Below, piece by piece: positions 55,101 through 64,000 of a stretch of 64,000 bases of DNA. Position 1 is the stretch's first letter; every line of letters starts with the position of its first letter. Origin of the DNA: Pedobacter sp. JY14-1 (lineage in GTDB: Bacteria > Bacteroidota > Bacteroidia > Sphingobacteriales > Sphingobacteriaceae); the NCBI RefSeq assembly GCF_029269825.1, contig NZ_JARJHU010000001.1:1069327-1133326 (forward strand), in the 5' to 3' direction. Under the pieces are notes generated by a model, which was not told the origin of the DNA, did not search any database, and was given only the letters and a program-made list of their open reading frames with translations. The translations under genes were made by a program, and so were the position numbers.

Positions 55101-55904
55101 TTATATAGTTGCCGTAGTTGAATTTTCTGTCTCCCTTAACATCCCGTTTTTTCCCACGATCTCCCTGGCCAGGTTCAGGTAATTGATAGCGCCCTTACAG
55201 TTCGCATCATGCATGATCACCGAAACGCCATAGCTTGGTGCTTCACTCAAACGCGTGTTACGCTGGATGATCGTATCAAATACCAGGTCCTGGAAATGGG
55301 TCTTCACCTCTTCCACCACCTGGTTGGAAAGGCGCAGGCGGACATCATACATTGTCAGAAGAATCCCCTCTATTTCCAGCTCAGTATTCAGTCTGGTCTG
55401 TACGATTTTGATCGTATTGAGTAGTTTGCCGAGTCCTTCAAGCGCAAAATATTCACATTGTACTGGAATGATCACCGAGTCTGCGGCAGTCAGCGCATTG
55501 ATGGTAATCAGGCCAAGGGATGGTGAACAGTCAATGATGATGAAATCATACTGGTCCTTCACCTTCTCTAGCACCGCCTTCATCTTATATTCACGGTTAC
55601 CCAGATTGATCATCTCTATCTCCGCACCCACAAGGTCTATGTGCGCCGGCAGCAGGTCCAGGTTCGGAGTCTCCGTCTTCTGAATTGCATCCTGAGGATC
55701 AATGTCATTGATGATACATTCATAGATGCTGTTCTTTATGCTCCTTGGGTCATACCCGATACCCGAAGTAGAGTTGGCCTGCGGATCGGCGTCAACCAAT
55801 AAAGTCTTGTATTCCAGTACGGCCAGGCTTGCTGCTAGGTTAATGGAAGAAGTTGTTTTACCTACTCCTCCCTTCTGGTTTGCCAGTGCAATAATTTTAC
55901 TCAT
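55101..55904 (-). CDS. parA: chromosome-partitioning ATPase ParA (Soj)
   Basis: 267 residues. Deviant Walker A KGGVGKTTSSINLA (11-24), Walker A' VDADPQANS (38-46) and Walker B FIIIDCSPSLG are intact. It lacks an N-terminal HTH, so it is the chromosomal type. It is the first gene of the five-gene operon running to lepB. No exact minus-strand TAnnTTTG was found upstream. Confidence 0.97.
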   Translation of the reverse strand: MSKIIALANQKGGVGKTTSSINLAASLAVLEYKTLLVDADPQANSTSGIGYDPRSIKNSIYECIINDIDPQDAIQKTETPNLDLLPAHIDLVGAEIEMINLGNREYKMKAVLEKVKDQYDFIIIDCSPSLGLITINALTAADSVIIPVQCEYFALEGLGKLLNTIKIVQTRLNTELEIEGILLTMYDVRLRLSNQVVEEVKTHFQDLVFDTIIQRNTRLSEAPSYGVSVIMHDANCKGAINYLNLAREIVGKNGMLRETENSTTATI

Positions 55905-55966
55905 CTATCTCTTAAATGTTGTGTTACGGCTTGCTTTATTTTCGCCCCTTATCTGCAAAAAAATGC

Positions 55967-55974
55967 TATTTTTG
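55967..55974 (+). promoter_or_regulatory. candidate -7 promoter element TATTTTTG
   Basis: TATTTTTGCA is a near-ideal extended Bacteroidota -7 element, about 103 nt upstream of the FMN reductase ATG, in the divergent region with parA. Confidence 0.45.
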
Positions 55975-56077
55975 CACTTATCCGGGCATATTTTTACGGA
56001 TAGCTAAGATACAAACTAAAAGGCAAAACTTGTAGGAAAGCAGTAAACCTTTTACACATGTTACTAACAATTACCGC

Positions 56078-56599
56078 ATGGTCACTATTATATCAGGCAC
56101 CAACAGGCCTTCAAATAATACGCTAAAAGTTGCAGAATATTATCAGCGTATATTGCAACAGAAAGGACTGGAAACAACCCTTTTGAACCTGCAGGTGCTA
56201 CCCCCTTCCCTTATCGCTTCAGACCTTTATGGCAAACGGAGCGAAGCCTTCCTGCCCATACAGGAAATGGTAGACCGCAGCACGAAGTTCCTCTTTATCA
56301 TCCCTGAATATAACGGCAGTTTTCCTGGCGTCCTAAAGACCTTTATAGATGCCTGTACCTTCCCCGGAAGTTTCTATGACAAGAAAGCCGCGCTGGTTGG
56401 CGTCTCTTCCGGAAAGTATGGGAATATCCGCGGGGTAGACCATTTTGGAGGCGTATGCAGCTACCTGCACCTGCATGTATTGCCCCTGCGCCTGCACATT
56501 GCCTCCATTAAGACAGAGCTGGATGAAAACGGAAACTTCTACAAAGAAGACACCCTGAAATTTACCGGCGAACAGATGGATAAATTCATCGCGTTTTAA
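56078..56599 (+). CDS. NAD(P)H-dependent FMN reductase family protein
   Basis: 173 residues, flavodoxin-like fold. It begins IISGTNRPSNNTLKVAEYY (FMN-phosphate loop) and carries FIIPEYNGSFPGVLKTFIDA (isoalloxazine loop) and VGVSSGKYGN, the pattern of the NADPH-dependent FMN reductase/azoreductase family. It reduces flavin or quinone-type substrates in the cytoplasm. It is monocistronic. Its 3' end overlaps the convergent gene by 14 nt. Confidence 0.9.
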   Translation: MVTIISGTNRPSNNTLKVAEYYQRILQQKGLETTLLNLQVLPPSLIASDLYGKRSEAFLPIQEMVDRSTKFLFIIPEYNGSFPGVLKTFIDACTFPGSFYDKKAALVGVSSGKYGNIRGVDHFGGVCSYLHLHVLPLRLHIASIKTELDENGNFYKEDTLKFTGEQMDKFIAF

Positions 56600-57035
56600 A
56601 ATCGGACCAGGTCTTACCTTCGTTACCAAAGACGAACTGTCCCGGATACAGCATCTCTGCCAGGTCCTCCACAGCAGCCACCGTCCCATCGGCCCCGGCC
56701 GTTAAACCTTCCCAAAGATAGACCCTGTCATATATTACCGCAGGCCATTCCTCCCGCAGTAAGCTGGGCACCGTTCCCATCAGTTGCAGCAGACCGGCGC
56801 CTTCCTCAAGGTATACCACTACCCTCGCCGCCAGCGGATCAGGCTGAAGTTCGGCTCCCACAGCCTCCGCCAGCCACTCCAGCCCATTCACCGGGATATT
56901 TCTTGCATCCAGCAAAGCCAGAGGCACCCTTTCCATAAACCTGATCTTGTGCTGTACGATATCTACCCGTTCCTGCAGTTCCTCCATCAATAACTCATCC
57001 GGGACCTTATTTATGACCGCACTTAAAAAAGACAT
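56586..57035 (-). CDS. stand-alone lobe resembling helical-backbone metal-receptor (siderophore/B12-binding) proteins
   Basis: 149 residues from ATG 57035; the frame continues to 57314 but then runs antisense through the next gene, so I reject that. The sequence shows ELQERVDIVQHKIRF, VPLALLDARNIPVNGLEWLAEAVGAEL and EEWPAVIYDRVYLWEG, then VEDLAEMLYPGQF. This follows the order of the C-terminal lobe of PF01497-type binding proteins (linker helix, V-x-x-LD, lobe, then WPAV-x-x-x-RVY). There is no N-terminal lobe and no signal peptide, so it would be cytoplasmic. The assignment is inferred from pattern only. Confidence 0.55.
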   Translation of the reverse strand: MSFLSAVINKVPDELLMEELQERVDIVQHKIRFMERVPLALLDARNIPVNGLEWLAEAVGAELQPDPLAARVVVYLEEGAGLLQLMGTVPSLLREEWPAVIYDRVYLWEGLTAGADGTVAAVEDLAEMLYPGQFVFGNEGKTWSDFKTR

Positions 57036-57049
57036 AGCGAATTTATTTA

Positions 57050-57068
57050 TTACTTTGTACAAAAGTAA
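57050..57068. promoter_or_regulatory. mirror-image divergent promoter (inverted repeat)
   Basis: TTACTTTgtacaAAAGTAA: 7-bp arms around a 5-nt centre. The minus strand carries an exact -7 element TACTTTTG (57067-57060) for the 57035 gene; the plus strand has TACTTTG 24 nt before the oligopeptide-binding protein gene. Both genes' -7 regions share the same bases. Confidence 0.45.
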
Positions 57069-57080
57069 CATTCCCGTCCC

Positions 57081-58730
57081 ATGCTCCGAATGATCCGTCC
57101 CATTTTTTATCGCATCCTTTGCGGCCTGCTGCTTGCGGTCATTACAGTCACCGCCTGCCGGAACCCACGGAAGGCCGGCAGCAAAAAAACCTTCAGTATG
57201 AACCTGGACCAGAACCTGACCTCCATGGACCCTGCCTTTGCCCGCAACCAGAATGCGCTGTGGATGATCAATCAGGTCTTTAACGGTCTTGTACAGATCG
57301 ACAGCAATCTCCATATCATCCCCTGCGTTGCCAAAAGCTGGGAAATCTCAGAGGACGGCCTCAGCTATACCTTCCATCTGCGCAACGATGTCTATTTTCA
57401 TGACGACCCGCTGTTTCCCGGAGGCAAAGGAAGGAAAGTCATTGCGAGCGACTTCGCCTATAGCTTTTACCGGTTGATAGACCCCGAAGTTGCATCTTCA
57501 GGTGGCTGGATCTTCAGCGACAAAGTGAAAGATCACAGTAGTTTCAGTGCCCCGGACGATACTACTTTCCGCATCAGGCTAAGCAAACCATTTCCGGCAT
57601 TTATGAACCTCCTGACCACCCAGTATTGTTCCGTTGTACCGAGGGAAGTCGTGGAGCACTACGGAAGAGACTTTCGCAGCCATCCTGTCGGCACGGGCCC
57701 TTTCAGGTTCAGATACTGGAAAGAAGATGAAATCCTGGTCCTGCTCAAAAATGAAAACTACTGGGAAAACGAAAATGGGAAAAAGCTGCCCTACCTGGAT
57801 GCCATCAAGGTAACCTTCATTTCCGACAAGCAAAGCGCTTTTATGAGCTTTCTGAAAAAGGAACTCGATTATTTTGACAAAGTAGACGGCAGTTACCGGG
57901 ACGACATCCTGACCAAGAGTGGTAAAATGACCAGCAAGTACAAAGGTAAATTCCGGCTGTACAAACGACCCTACCTTTGTACCGAATACATCGGCATCAT
58001 GGTAGACTCTACCAAAGCAATTACCCGCAACTCGCCGCTCAGGCTTAAAAAAGTCCGTCAAGCTATCAATTATGCCATCGATAAACCCAAGCTGATCAAA
58101 TACCTGCGCAACGGAATTGGCATTCCTGCCACGGCAGGGTTTGTCCCGCAGGGTATGCCCGGCTTTGACAGTACCGTGGTCAAAGGTTATCATTACAATC
58201 CGCAAAAAGCCATGCAGTTATTGAAAGAAGCCGGCTTTCCGGGAGGAAGGAATATGCCTCAGCTCACCCTGAGCACTTCCACCAATTATAAAGACCTGAT
58301 CGAGTTTGTGCAGGGAGAGCTTGAGGGTATCGGCATAAAGGTGAAGGTAGACGTAAGCCCCAGTTCCAGCCTTCGCGACCTGATGTCCAAAAATGAAGTC
58401 AACTTTTTCAGGGGTTCCTGGATTGCAGATTATCCAGACGCTGAGAATTACCTGGCTGTATTCTATTCAAAGAACAAAGTACCCAACGGCCCAAACTATA
58501 CTGCCTATTATAATAAGGACTTCGACCAGCTGTTTGAACAAAGCTATTATGAAAGGGACGACCGGAAACGTTATCTCCTGTATCAGCAAATGGAGCGCAT
58601 GATTATCGATTACGCCAACATGGTGCCCATTCTTTATGACCAGTCGGTAACCATGATCCAGAATAACATCAGCGGGCTGAACATTAACCCCCAGAATCTG
58701 CTGATCCTGAAAACTGTACAGAAAAAATAA
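57081..58730 (+). CDS. oligopeptide ABC transporter substrate-binding lipoprotein (SBP_bac_5)
   Basis: 549 residues with a lipoprotein signal ending VTVTAC (Cys26). The family-5 fold is clear: NLTSMDPAFARNQNALWMINQVFNGLV, CVAKSWEISEDGLSYTFHLRNDVYFHDD, VIASDFAYSFYRL, HPVGTGPFRFRYW, KVRQAINYAIDK, YNPQKAMQLLKEAGFPGG. It captures peptides or related solutes in the periplasm. No ABC permease or ATPase gene is adjacent, so it depends on components elsewhere. It ends at a strong terminator. Confidence 0.92.
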   Translation: MLRMIRPIFYRILCGLLLAVITVTACRNPRKAGSKKTFSMNLDQNLTSMDPAFARNQNALWMINQVFNGLVQIDSNLHIIPCVAKSWEISEDGLSYTFHLRNDVYFHDDPLFPGGKGRKVIASDFAYSFYRLIDPEVASSGGWIFSDKVKDHSSFSAPDDTTFRIRLSKPFPAFMNLLTTQYCSVVPREVVEHYGRDFRSHPVGTGPFRFRYWKEDEILVLLKNENYWENENGKKLPYLDAIKVTFISDKQSAFMSFLKKELDYFDKVDGSYRDDILTKSGKMTSKYKGKFRLYKRPYLCTEYIGIMVDSTKAITRNSPLRLKKVRQAINYAIDKPKLIKYLRNGIGIPATAGFVPQGMPGFDSTVVKGYHYNPQKAMQLLKEAGFPGGRNMPQLTLSTSTNYKDLIEFVQGELEGIGIKVKVDVSPSSSLRDLMSKNEVNFFRGSWIADYPDAENYLAVFYSKNKVPNGPNYTAYYNKDFDQLFEQSYYERDDRKRYLLYQQMERMIIDYANMVPILYDQSVTMIQNNISGLNINPQNLLILKTVQKK

Positions 58731-58753
58731 AAAGGGGCCAGGCCCCTTTCTTT
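58726..58753. terminator. bidirectional terminator
   Basis: Stem AAAGGGG/CCCCTTT with a 5-nt loop directly after the TAA of the substrate-binding protein; an A-run on the left gives the T-run for the convergent receptor gene. Confidence 0.82.
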
Positions 58754-61181
58754 ATTGTTGCTGGTTACCACCACCCATGCCGCCGCCTACGCCGCCCTGG
58801 CCACCTTGTCCTTCTTCTTTCTTCAGGTCGTCGTTCTTTACCGTTTTCTTCTGAGTAAACTTCAGTTTACCAAAATTATAACTGAAGTTCAGGCCGAACG
58901 AACGCAATGGATAATGAATGTCCGTACGCTGCGTAGCAGAAGCAGTATTGTTCACCGTTTTAATATTCAGGTCCCGGTTTAGCGGGTTCAGCACATTCAG
59001 GCCAATGGTCGCTTTCTTACCCAATATTTCCTTCTTTACTGCACCACCATAAAAATACATCATATCGGTCTTACCCTGGAAAGTACGTCTTGGCGAATTG
59101 ATCACACCCCAGAGCTCCGTATTCCATCCTCCCGGAAAACCATAAGCCGAACGCAGAAACGCATTATAGTTCAGCAAGGTACCGGTATTTACACCTGTCG
59201 AACTGTTATTTACCTCATAGGTATTCAACCCGAAGTTCGCCATTATCGTCCACTTAGGCTTAGGATTATAGGACCCGAATACATTGAAGCCAACAGAAGG
59301 GCTTGTACCCACATTTGCATAAGTAGTTAAATTCTTATTGTCCTCAATCGGTCTCATAGCACTTTCAATTACGTCCTGTGTACGCTTGTAAAACACCGAA
59401 GCATTGATCACGGAGCCCTTGATGAAGGTAGAATACCCAAGCTCTATATTGTCGGTAAGCTCCGGCTTCAGTTTCGGATTACCTTCCCTCGGGTTAAATA
59501 CATCGCTCTCATTGCGGAAAGGGTTCAGATAAAACAAGCTGGGACGCTGTACCCTTCTGTTATAGCTTAGCTTTAAGGTACTCATGCCCTTCAGGCTTTG
59601 CGAAAGGACCACACTCGGGAACACGTTAAAATAGTCATTGTCAAACGACAGCGTGTTTCCGGCCAGTCCGTCTATCTTTGTATATTCAGTCCTCAAGCCC
59701 GCCTTAGCCGTGATTTTCCTGGTCAGTTTAAACCCCAGCACCGTATAGGCTGAAGCTACATCCTGGTTATAGTCAAAATCCTGGGCCGACACATCATAAT
59801 CCGAATTAATCTTTCTGAAAATACCCTTTGCACCGACCTCAAGTGTAGTCATCTTGTTAAACGGATATACATAATCACTTTGTAAGGTATATTCATTGTT
59901 TTTACCGGTATTCGAGCCTAGTATCAGCACATCAGGCACGCCGGAAGCAACGAAGCGGTTTGAAAAATCGCTTGTGTTTCTGCCTGAAGACCATTGTGCG
60001 GATACACTGAATTCCTCACCTTCGCGCTTGCTGGTCCTGCGGTAATCCGCCGTCCAGTCCAGGTTCTTGAAGCCCATATCCATATCGCGAATATTCCGGG
60101 AGAAATTATCGTTTACCCAGATGTCCGAGCTGCCCGGCCCCCCGTTAGAAAAACTGTTCAGCTTTACGTTAGTCGTGAAATTATTGTAGGCATTCATGTC
60201 GTAGTCTAACCCAGCGCTTCCGTTATAGCCTACCCGTGACCACTTTGAAAAACCATCCTGGTTTACAGTACTGGTCACACCGTTCACAATCGACTCGTTA
60301 AAGCTGACTACGCTTGAACGCTGGGGGTAGGCATGGTTCACACCTAGATTGGTGGTCAGTGCCAACCTTCCGGTCTTCACATTAAGGTTAAATGCCCCAT
60401 TATTAGAACGTGTGCCCGCAGATGCATTTACACTGCCGCTTGTACCTTCAGCCGTATTTTTCTTGGTAATGATATTAATAATGCCGCCTGAACCTTCAGC
60501 ATCATACTTGGCAGATGGGCTGGTAATTACTTCAACGCTCTTGATCTGTTCGGCGGGGATCATTTTCAGCGCGTCCGCCACGCTATTGGCCATCGTGCCC
60601 GAAGGTTTACCGTTGATGAGCACCCGAACTGCACTACCTCGCAACTGTACATTACCATCCATATCTACGGAAAGCATTGGCACCTTACGCATCACGTCTG
60701 TTGCATCACCTCCTGCATTAGTGATGTCCGCCTCTGCATTGTAGACAACTTTGTCCACTTTATTCTCAATCAGCGCCTTCTGTCCGGTTACAGAAACCTC
60801 CTTAAGTGTATTTTCCGTCGGTTTAATATACACAGCGCCCACATTATGGTCTGGCTTTTCCGGTGTGGTTTTCACCATAACCGTCTTTGTCTGATAGCCC
60901 ATAAACCCTATAAGCATCTTGTATTGGTCCGGAGCTACATTCTGCAGGGAAAGCTTCCCCTTTTCATCGGTTACTCCTCCATTTACAGATTTATTGTCTG
61001 AAACTTTAAGCAGCGATACACTTGCATAGTCTACAGGTTTCTTTGTCAGCGAATCCAGTACCACTATCGAAATCTTGCCCGTTACCTTAGGTTTGGCTGG
61101 TCCGCCGCCCAGCATATTGAATTGCGCGCCGGCCTGCAGCGTCATTCCCAGCCCCGCGATCAAAAGTAAAAATCGTCTCAT
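58752..61181 (-). CDS. TonB-dependent receptor with carboxypeptidase-D-like domain (OMP_b-brl_3 type)
   Basis: 809 residues from ATG 61181; an in-frame extension to 61238 adds no signal. A signal peptide (1-20) precedes a Gly-rich stretch and a carboxypeptidase-D-like regulatory domain (VVLDSLTKKPVDYASVSL, about 38-115). The plug contains VMRKVPMLSVDMDGNVQLRG, VLINGKPSGTM, VEVITSPSAKYDAEGSGGI. The barrel has LSYNRRVQRPSLFYLNPF and ends LNFSYNFGKLKF. Past this aromatic end a 34-residue charged and Gly/Gln-rich tail (KNDD...GGMGGGNQQQ) follows, which should sit in the periplasm. The ligand is unknown. Confidence 0.88.
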   Translation of the reverse strand: MRRFLLLIAGLGMTLQAGAQFNMLGGGPAKPKVTGKISIVVLDSLTKKPVDYASVSLLKVSDNKSVNGGVTDEKGKLSLQNVAPDQYKMLIGFMGYQTKTVMVKTTPEKPDHNVGAVYIKPTENTLKEVSVTGQKALIENKVDKVVYNAEADITNAGGDATDVMRKVPMLSVDMDGNVQLRGSAVRVLINGKPSGTMANSVADALKMIPAEQIKSVEVITSPSAKYDAEGSGGIINIITKKNTAEGTSGSVNASAGTRSNNGAFNLNVKTGRLALTTNLGVNHAYPQRSSVVSFNESIVNGVTSTVNQDGFSKWSRVGYNGSAGLDYDMNAYNNFTTNVKLNSFSNGGPGSSDIWVNDNFSRNIRDMDMGFKNLDWTADYRRTSKREGEEFSVSAQWSSGRNTSDFSNRFVASGVPDVLILGSNTGKNNEYTLQSDYVYPFNKMTTLEVGAKGIFRKINSDYDVSAQDFDYNQDVASAYTVLGFKLTRKITAKAGLRTEYTKIDGLAGNTLSFDNDYFNVFPSVVLSQSLKGMSTLKLSYNRRVQRPSLFYLNPFRNESDVFNPREGNPKLKPELTDNIELGYSTFIKGSVINASVFYKRTQDVIESAMRPIEDNKNLTTYANVGTSPSVGFNVFGSYNPKPKWTIMANFGLNTYEVNNSSTGVNTGTLLNYNAFLRSAYGFPGGWNTELWGVINSPRRTFQGKTDMMYFYGGAVKKEILGKKATIGLNVLNPLNRDLNIKTVNNTASATQRTDIHYPLRSFGLNFSYNFGKLKFTQKKTVKNDDLKKEEGQGGQGGVGGGMGGGNQQQ

Positions 61182-61315
61182 AAAAATTAGGTCCTTGTAG
61201 TTTGTTAGTCGGCGCAAGTTCGCAAATGTTACGCGCACTGCGGAAGCCGATCAGAAAATTGACCATCGGCTAACGGTGAATGAAGGTATTTTACCGGTGA
61301 AACTGGGACTGGATC

Positions 61316-61350
61316 AAAAAAAATAAGGAGAAGTCGACTTGCGTCTCCTT
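61316..61350 (-). terminator. probable terminator of leuS
   Basis: On the minus strand AAGGAGA/TCTCCTT enclose a 12-nt loop and are followed by ATTTTTTTTG. It is about 80 nt past the leuS stop. Confidence 0.6.
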
Positions 61351-61429
61351 CCCCTCATACAATCATCCCTATTGATGTAACAAATTTATAACGTTATTCT
61401 TAATTATCAAAATTTAATTGAAACTTTTT

Positions 61430-64000
61430 TCAGACCACTACATTTACGATACGACCTTTCACGACGATCACCTTTTTAGGCGTTTTGCCATCCAGATAGC
61501 GCTGCACATCTTCATTCGCCAGCACCTGCCGCTCGACCTCATCATTTTCCAGTGCAAGGCTCAGATTCAGGTTCATCCTGGTCTTGCCATTCACCGAGAC
61601 CGGGTAACTGAACTCATCCTCTACCAGGTATTCAGGATGGAATACCGGGTAGCTGGCATAAGATAAACTGCCTGCCTCATGGCCCAGCAGCGACCATAGT
61701 TCTTCACAAATGTGTGGGGCATAGGAAGACAGTACAATAACCAGATCTTCCAGCACCTGACGGTTTTTACACTTCAGGTCTGTCAGTTCATTGACAGCGA
61801 TCATAAAACTTGATACGGATGTATTGAAAGAAAAGCGTTCAATGTCATCCTGTACTTTTTTAATGATCTTATGCAACGCCTTCAGTTCCGCTTTTGAAGG
61901 TATTGAGTCCTCCACATGAAAGGCCAGTTGCTCGTTGTGGAACAACTTCCAGAACTTGCGCAGAAACTTAAATACACCCTCTATACCATTGGTGTTCCAG
62001 GGCTTGCTCTGCTCCAGTGGCCCCAGGAACATTTCATACATCCTAAGTGTATCCGCGCCGTAATTATCAATCAGCACATCCGGGTTCACGACATTGAACT
62101 TCGATTTAGACATCTTCTCGACCTCGACCCCGCAGATATATTTCCCATTCTCCAGTACAAATTCTGCATCAGCAAACTCGGGACGGAACCGCTTAAACTG
62201 CTCAATGTTCAGCACCTCATTATCCACAATATTCACATCGACATGCAATGCAGACACTCTATAGTCTTTTTTTAGACCATGGGAAACCAGTTTATTGGTT
62301 CCACGGCCATCCGCATCAATAACACGGTAAACAAAATTGCTCCTGCCCTGGATCATGCCCTGGTTGATCAGTTTTTTGAACGGTTCCTCTTCTTGTACAT
62401 AACCCAAATCTTTCAGAAACTTATTCCAGAAGCGGCTGTATAACAGGTGACCGGTCGCATGCTCTGCACCACCGATATACAAGTCGACATCCTTCCAGTA
62501 AGCTACAGCTTCCTTTGACGCAAATTCATGTTTATTGTGTGCATCCATGTAGCGGTACCAGTACCAGCTTGATCCCGCCCAACCCGGCATGGTACTGAGT
62601 TCATAGGCATATTCATCATCATAGTTCCAACCCTCAGCCCTGCCAAGCGGCGGCTCACCAGTCTCCGTGGGTAAGTATTTGTCAATCTCCGGGAGCAGCA
62701 GTGGCAGTTCCTCTTCCTGTATCAGGTAAGGAAGCCCGTTCTTAAAATATACCGGGATCGGCTCACCCCAGTAACGCTGGCGCCCGAATACCGCATCCCG
62801 CATCCGGTAGTTTACTTTTGCCTTGCCGGCACCATTTTCCTCCAGCCAGCCGTTCAGCGTAGCCACAGCCTCCGCATAGCCCATACCATTAATAAAACCA
62901 GAGTTGACATAAGTACCCTCCTTAGTCGCATCAGCCTGTTCATCAATGTTTTGCTGGGCATCCAGGATCTGCGTTACCGGCAGGCCAAAATGACGGGCAA
63001 ACAACCAGTCGCGCTGGTCACCGCTCGGCACACCCATTACCGCACCTGTACCATAACCGGCCAGTACATAGTCTGCAATCCACAACTGTACACGTTCACC
63101 GTTTACCGGGTTGACCACATAGGTACCCGTAAACGCACCCGACACGGTTTTCGTATCCGCCATACGGTCCAGCTCTGATTTACGTTTGGTCTGTGCTACA
63201 TACTGCGCTACGGCCTCACGCTGTTCTTCAGTGGTCAGTAGCGGTACCAGTTCATGTTCAGGTGCCAACACCAGGTAAGAAACACCGAATATGGTATCTA
63301 CCCGGGTCGTGAACACCTCAATTTCATCGACGGGAAGTGTGTTGTCTTTAGCCTTTAGATCTGCGCCTTCTATCTTAAACCGCACACTGGCCCCTACACT
63401 CTTGCCGATCCAGTTACGCTGCATTTCCTTTACCGGCTCCGGCCAGTCAATGGTGTCCAGTCCCTGAAGCAGGCGCTCCGCATAAGCGGTGATCCGCATG
63501 CTCCACTGCATCATTTTCTTCTGTTCTACCGGGTGGCCGCCACGCTCCGAATAGCCGTCCTTTACTTCATCATTGGCCAGTACTGTCCCCAGTGCAGGGC
63601 ACCAGTTCACTGTGCTCTCCCTTAAATAGGTCAGCCTGTATTTCAGCAGCTCTTCCTGTTTCTCTTCGTCGCTCATCGCCGCCCAGTCACCAGGCAGGAA
63701 GTTGCGTACGTCTTCATCGCATACCGCCTTTACATCGGCGCTGCCCGCCGCATTGAATTTTTCGATCAGCGTAGTGATGTCTTCCGCCCTGTCCGTTTCC
63801 AGGTTATACCAGGAATTGAACAGCTGCATAAAAATCCATTGCGTCCATTTATAATATCCGGGATCACTGGTGCGGACCTCTCGGCTCCAGTCAAAGGAAA
63901 AACCGATCTTGTCCAGCTGCCCGCGGTAGGTATTGATATTGGTTTCTGTGGTCAGTGCCGGATGTTGCCCGGTCTGTATTGCATACTGCTCCGCCGGCAG
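61430..64000 (-). CDS. leuS: leucyl-tRNA synthetase, C-terminal part (continues past the right edge)
   Basis: 857 codons are in the window and the frame is still open at 64000, so the gene start lies outside. Visible are [22 protein letters not shown], the editing (CP1) domain with [15 protein letters not shown] and [29 protein letters not shown], and the KMSKS loop ([14 protein letters not shown]). The anticodon-binding helical domain and C-terminal domain end with KGRIVNVVV. It charges tRNA-Leu. An insertion before KMSKS (about 45 residues) is typical of Bacteroidota enzymes. Confidence 0.98.
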   Translation of the reverse strand: MPAEQYAIQTGQHPALTTETNINTYRGQLDKIGFSFDWSREVRTSDPGYYKWTQWIFMQLFNSWYNLETDRAEDITTLIEKFNAAGSADVKAVCDEDVRNFLPGDWAAMSDEEKQEELLKYRLTYLRESTVNWCPALGTVLANDEVKDGYSERGGHPVEQKKMMQWSMRITAYAERLLQGLDTIDWPEPVKEMQRNWIGKSVGASVRFKIEGADLKAKDNTLPVDEIEVFTTRVDTIFGVSYLVLAPEHELVPLLTTEEQREAVAQYVAQTKRKSELDRMADTKTVSGAFTGTYVVNPVNGERVQLWIADYVLAGYGTGAVMGVPSGDQRDWLFARHFGLPVTQILDAQQNIDEQADATKEGTYVNSGFINGMGYAEAVATLNGWLEENGAGKAKVNYRMRDAVFGRQRYWGEPIPVYFKNGLPYLIQEEELPLLLPEIDKYLPTETGEPPLGRAEGWNYDDEYAYELSTMPGWAGSSWYWYRYMDAHNKHEFASKEAVAYWKDVDLYIGGAEHATGHLLYSRFWNKFLKDLGYVQEEEPFKKLINQGMIQGRSNFVYRVIDADGRGTNKLVSHGLKKDYRVSALHVDVNIVDNEVLNIEQFKRFRPEFADAEFVLENGKYICGVEVEKMSKSKFNVVNPDVLIDNYGADTLRMYEMFLGPLEQSKPWNTNGIEGVFKFLRKFWKLFHNEQLAFHVEDSIPSKAELKALHKIIKKVQDDIERFSFNTSVSSFMIAVNELTDLKCKNRQVLEDLVIVLSSYAPHICEELWSLLGHEAGSLSYASYPVFHPEYLVEDEFSYPVSVNGKTRMNLNLSLALENDEVERQVLANEDVQRYLDGKTPKKVIVVKGRIVNVVV

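Noticed and set aside
54174..56077. parS sites near parAB
   Set aside because: I looked for TGTTTCACGTGAAACA-like palindromes and saw none; they may lie elsewhere on the chromosome.
57036..57314. 93-codon N-terminal extension of the 56586 gene
   Set aside because: It runs antisense through the signal peptide and start of the substrate-binding protein gene; the ATG at 57035 sits just behind a good -7 element.

Overview
The window is chromosomal DNA of a Bacteroidota, most probably a Sphingobacteriaceae (Pedobacter/Mucilaginibacter-like) bacterium. The reasons are three: two SusC/SusD pairs and three further TonB-dependent outer-membrane barrels; the gene orders rpmB-rpmG-DUF4295-ftsY-rimO and parA-parB-DUF5683-dapB-lepB, which are typical of the phylum; and several matches to the Bacteroidota -7 promoter element TAnnTTTG. 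The genus is inferred and was not tested. There is no phage, transposase, CRISPR array or rRNA. It looks like an ordinary, densely coded chromosome segment cut inside an esterase gene at the left and inside leuS at the right.

Layout. 1-4.8 kb: an esterase fragment, a DUF6265 protein, a lipoprotein, a GAF sensor kinase, a lone CheB-type methylesterase domain and a Bcr/CflA-type MFS pump. 4.8-10.1 kb: a BlaI-type repressor, an M56 (BlaR1-like) membrane protease, a TonB-dependent receptor and a bestrophin channel, all co-oriented. A perfect 16-bp inverted repeat lies on the probable transcription start in front of the repressor. 10.1-15.5 kb: tRNA-Val; an outer-membrane barrel and a small exported protein divergent from a LytS/LytTR two-component system; a lone receiver protein; tRNA-Ala. 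15.7-22 kb: katG, a small unknown gene, and a 1197-residue exported protein that appears to join a metallophosphatase, a kinase-like module and an Omp85-type barrel. 22-30.9 kb: an alpha-mannan/mannoside utilisation locus (SusC, SusD, GH92, GH125). 31-39 kb: surE, a small membrane protein and lpxB in one operon; an M16 protease; CsbD; acs. 39.2-45.1 kb: ribosomal proteins L28 and L33, DUF4295, ftsY, rimO, bshC and an Ldh-family dehydrogenase. 45.1-51.4 kb: a ROK regulator with SusC and SusD but no hydrolase. 51.6-55.9 kb: parA, parB, DUF5683, dapB, lepB. 55.9-64 kb: an FMN reductase, a stand-alone metal-receptor-like lobe, an oligopeptide-binding lipoprotein, a TonB-dependent receptor and partial leuS.

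How the genes work together. The mannan locus imports alpha-mannosides through SusCD and trims alpha-1,2 and alpha-1,6 linkages with GH92 and GH125. A terminator and a good promoter split it into two transcription units. The BlaI/M56 pair should derepress its own operon when the protease senses an envelope signal, thereby controlling a receptor and a channel rather than a beta-lactamase. The most unusual single gene is the phosphatase/kinase-like/barrel fusion at 18.4-22.0 kb. All functional calls come from reading motifs and translated sequence; no database search was run.
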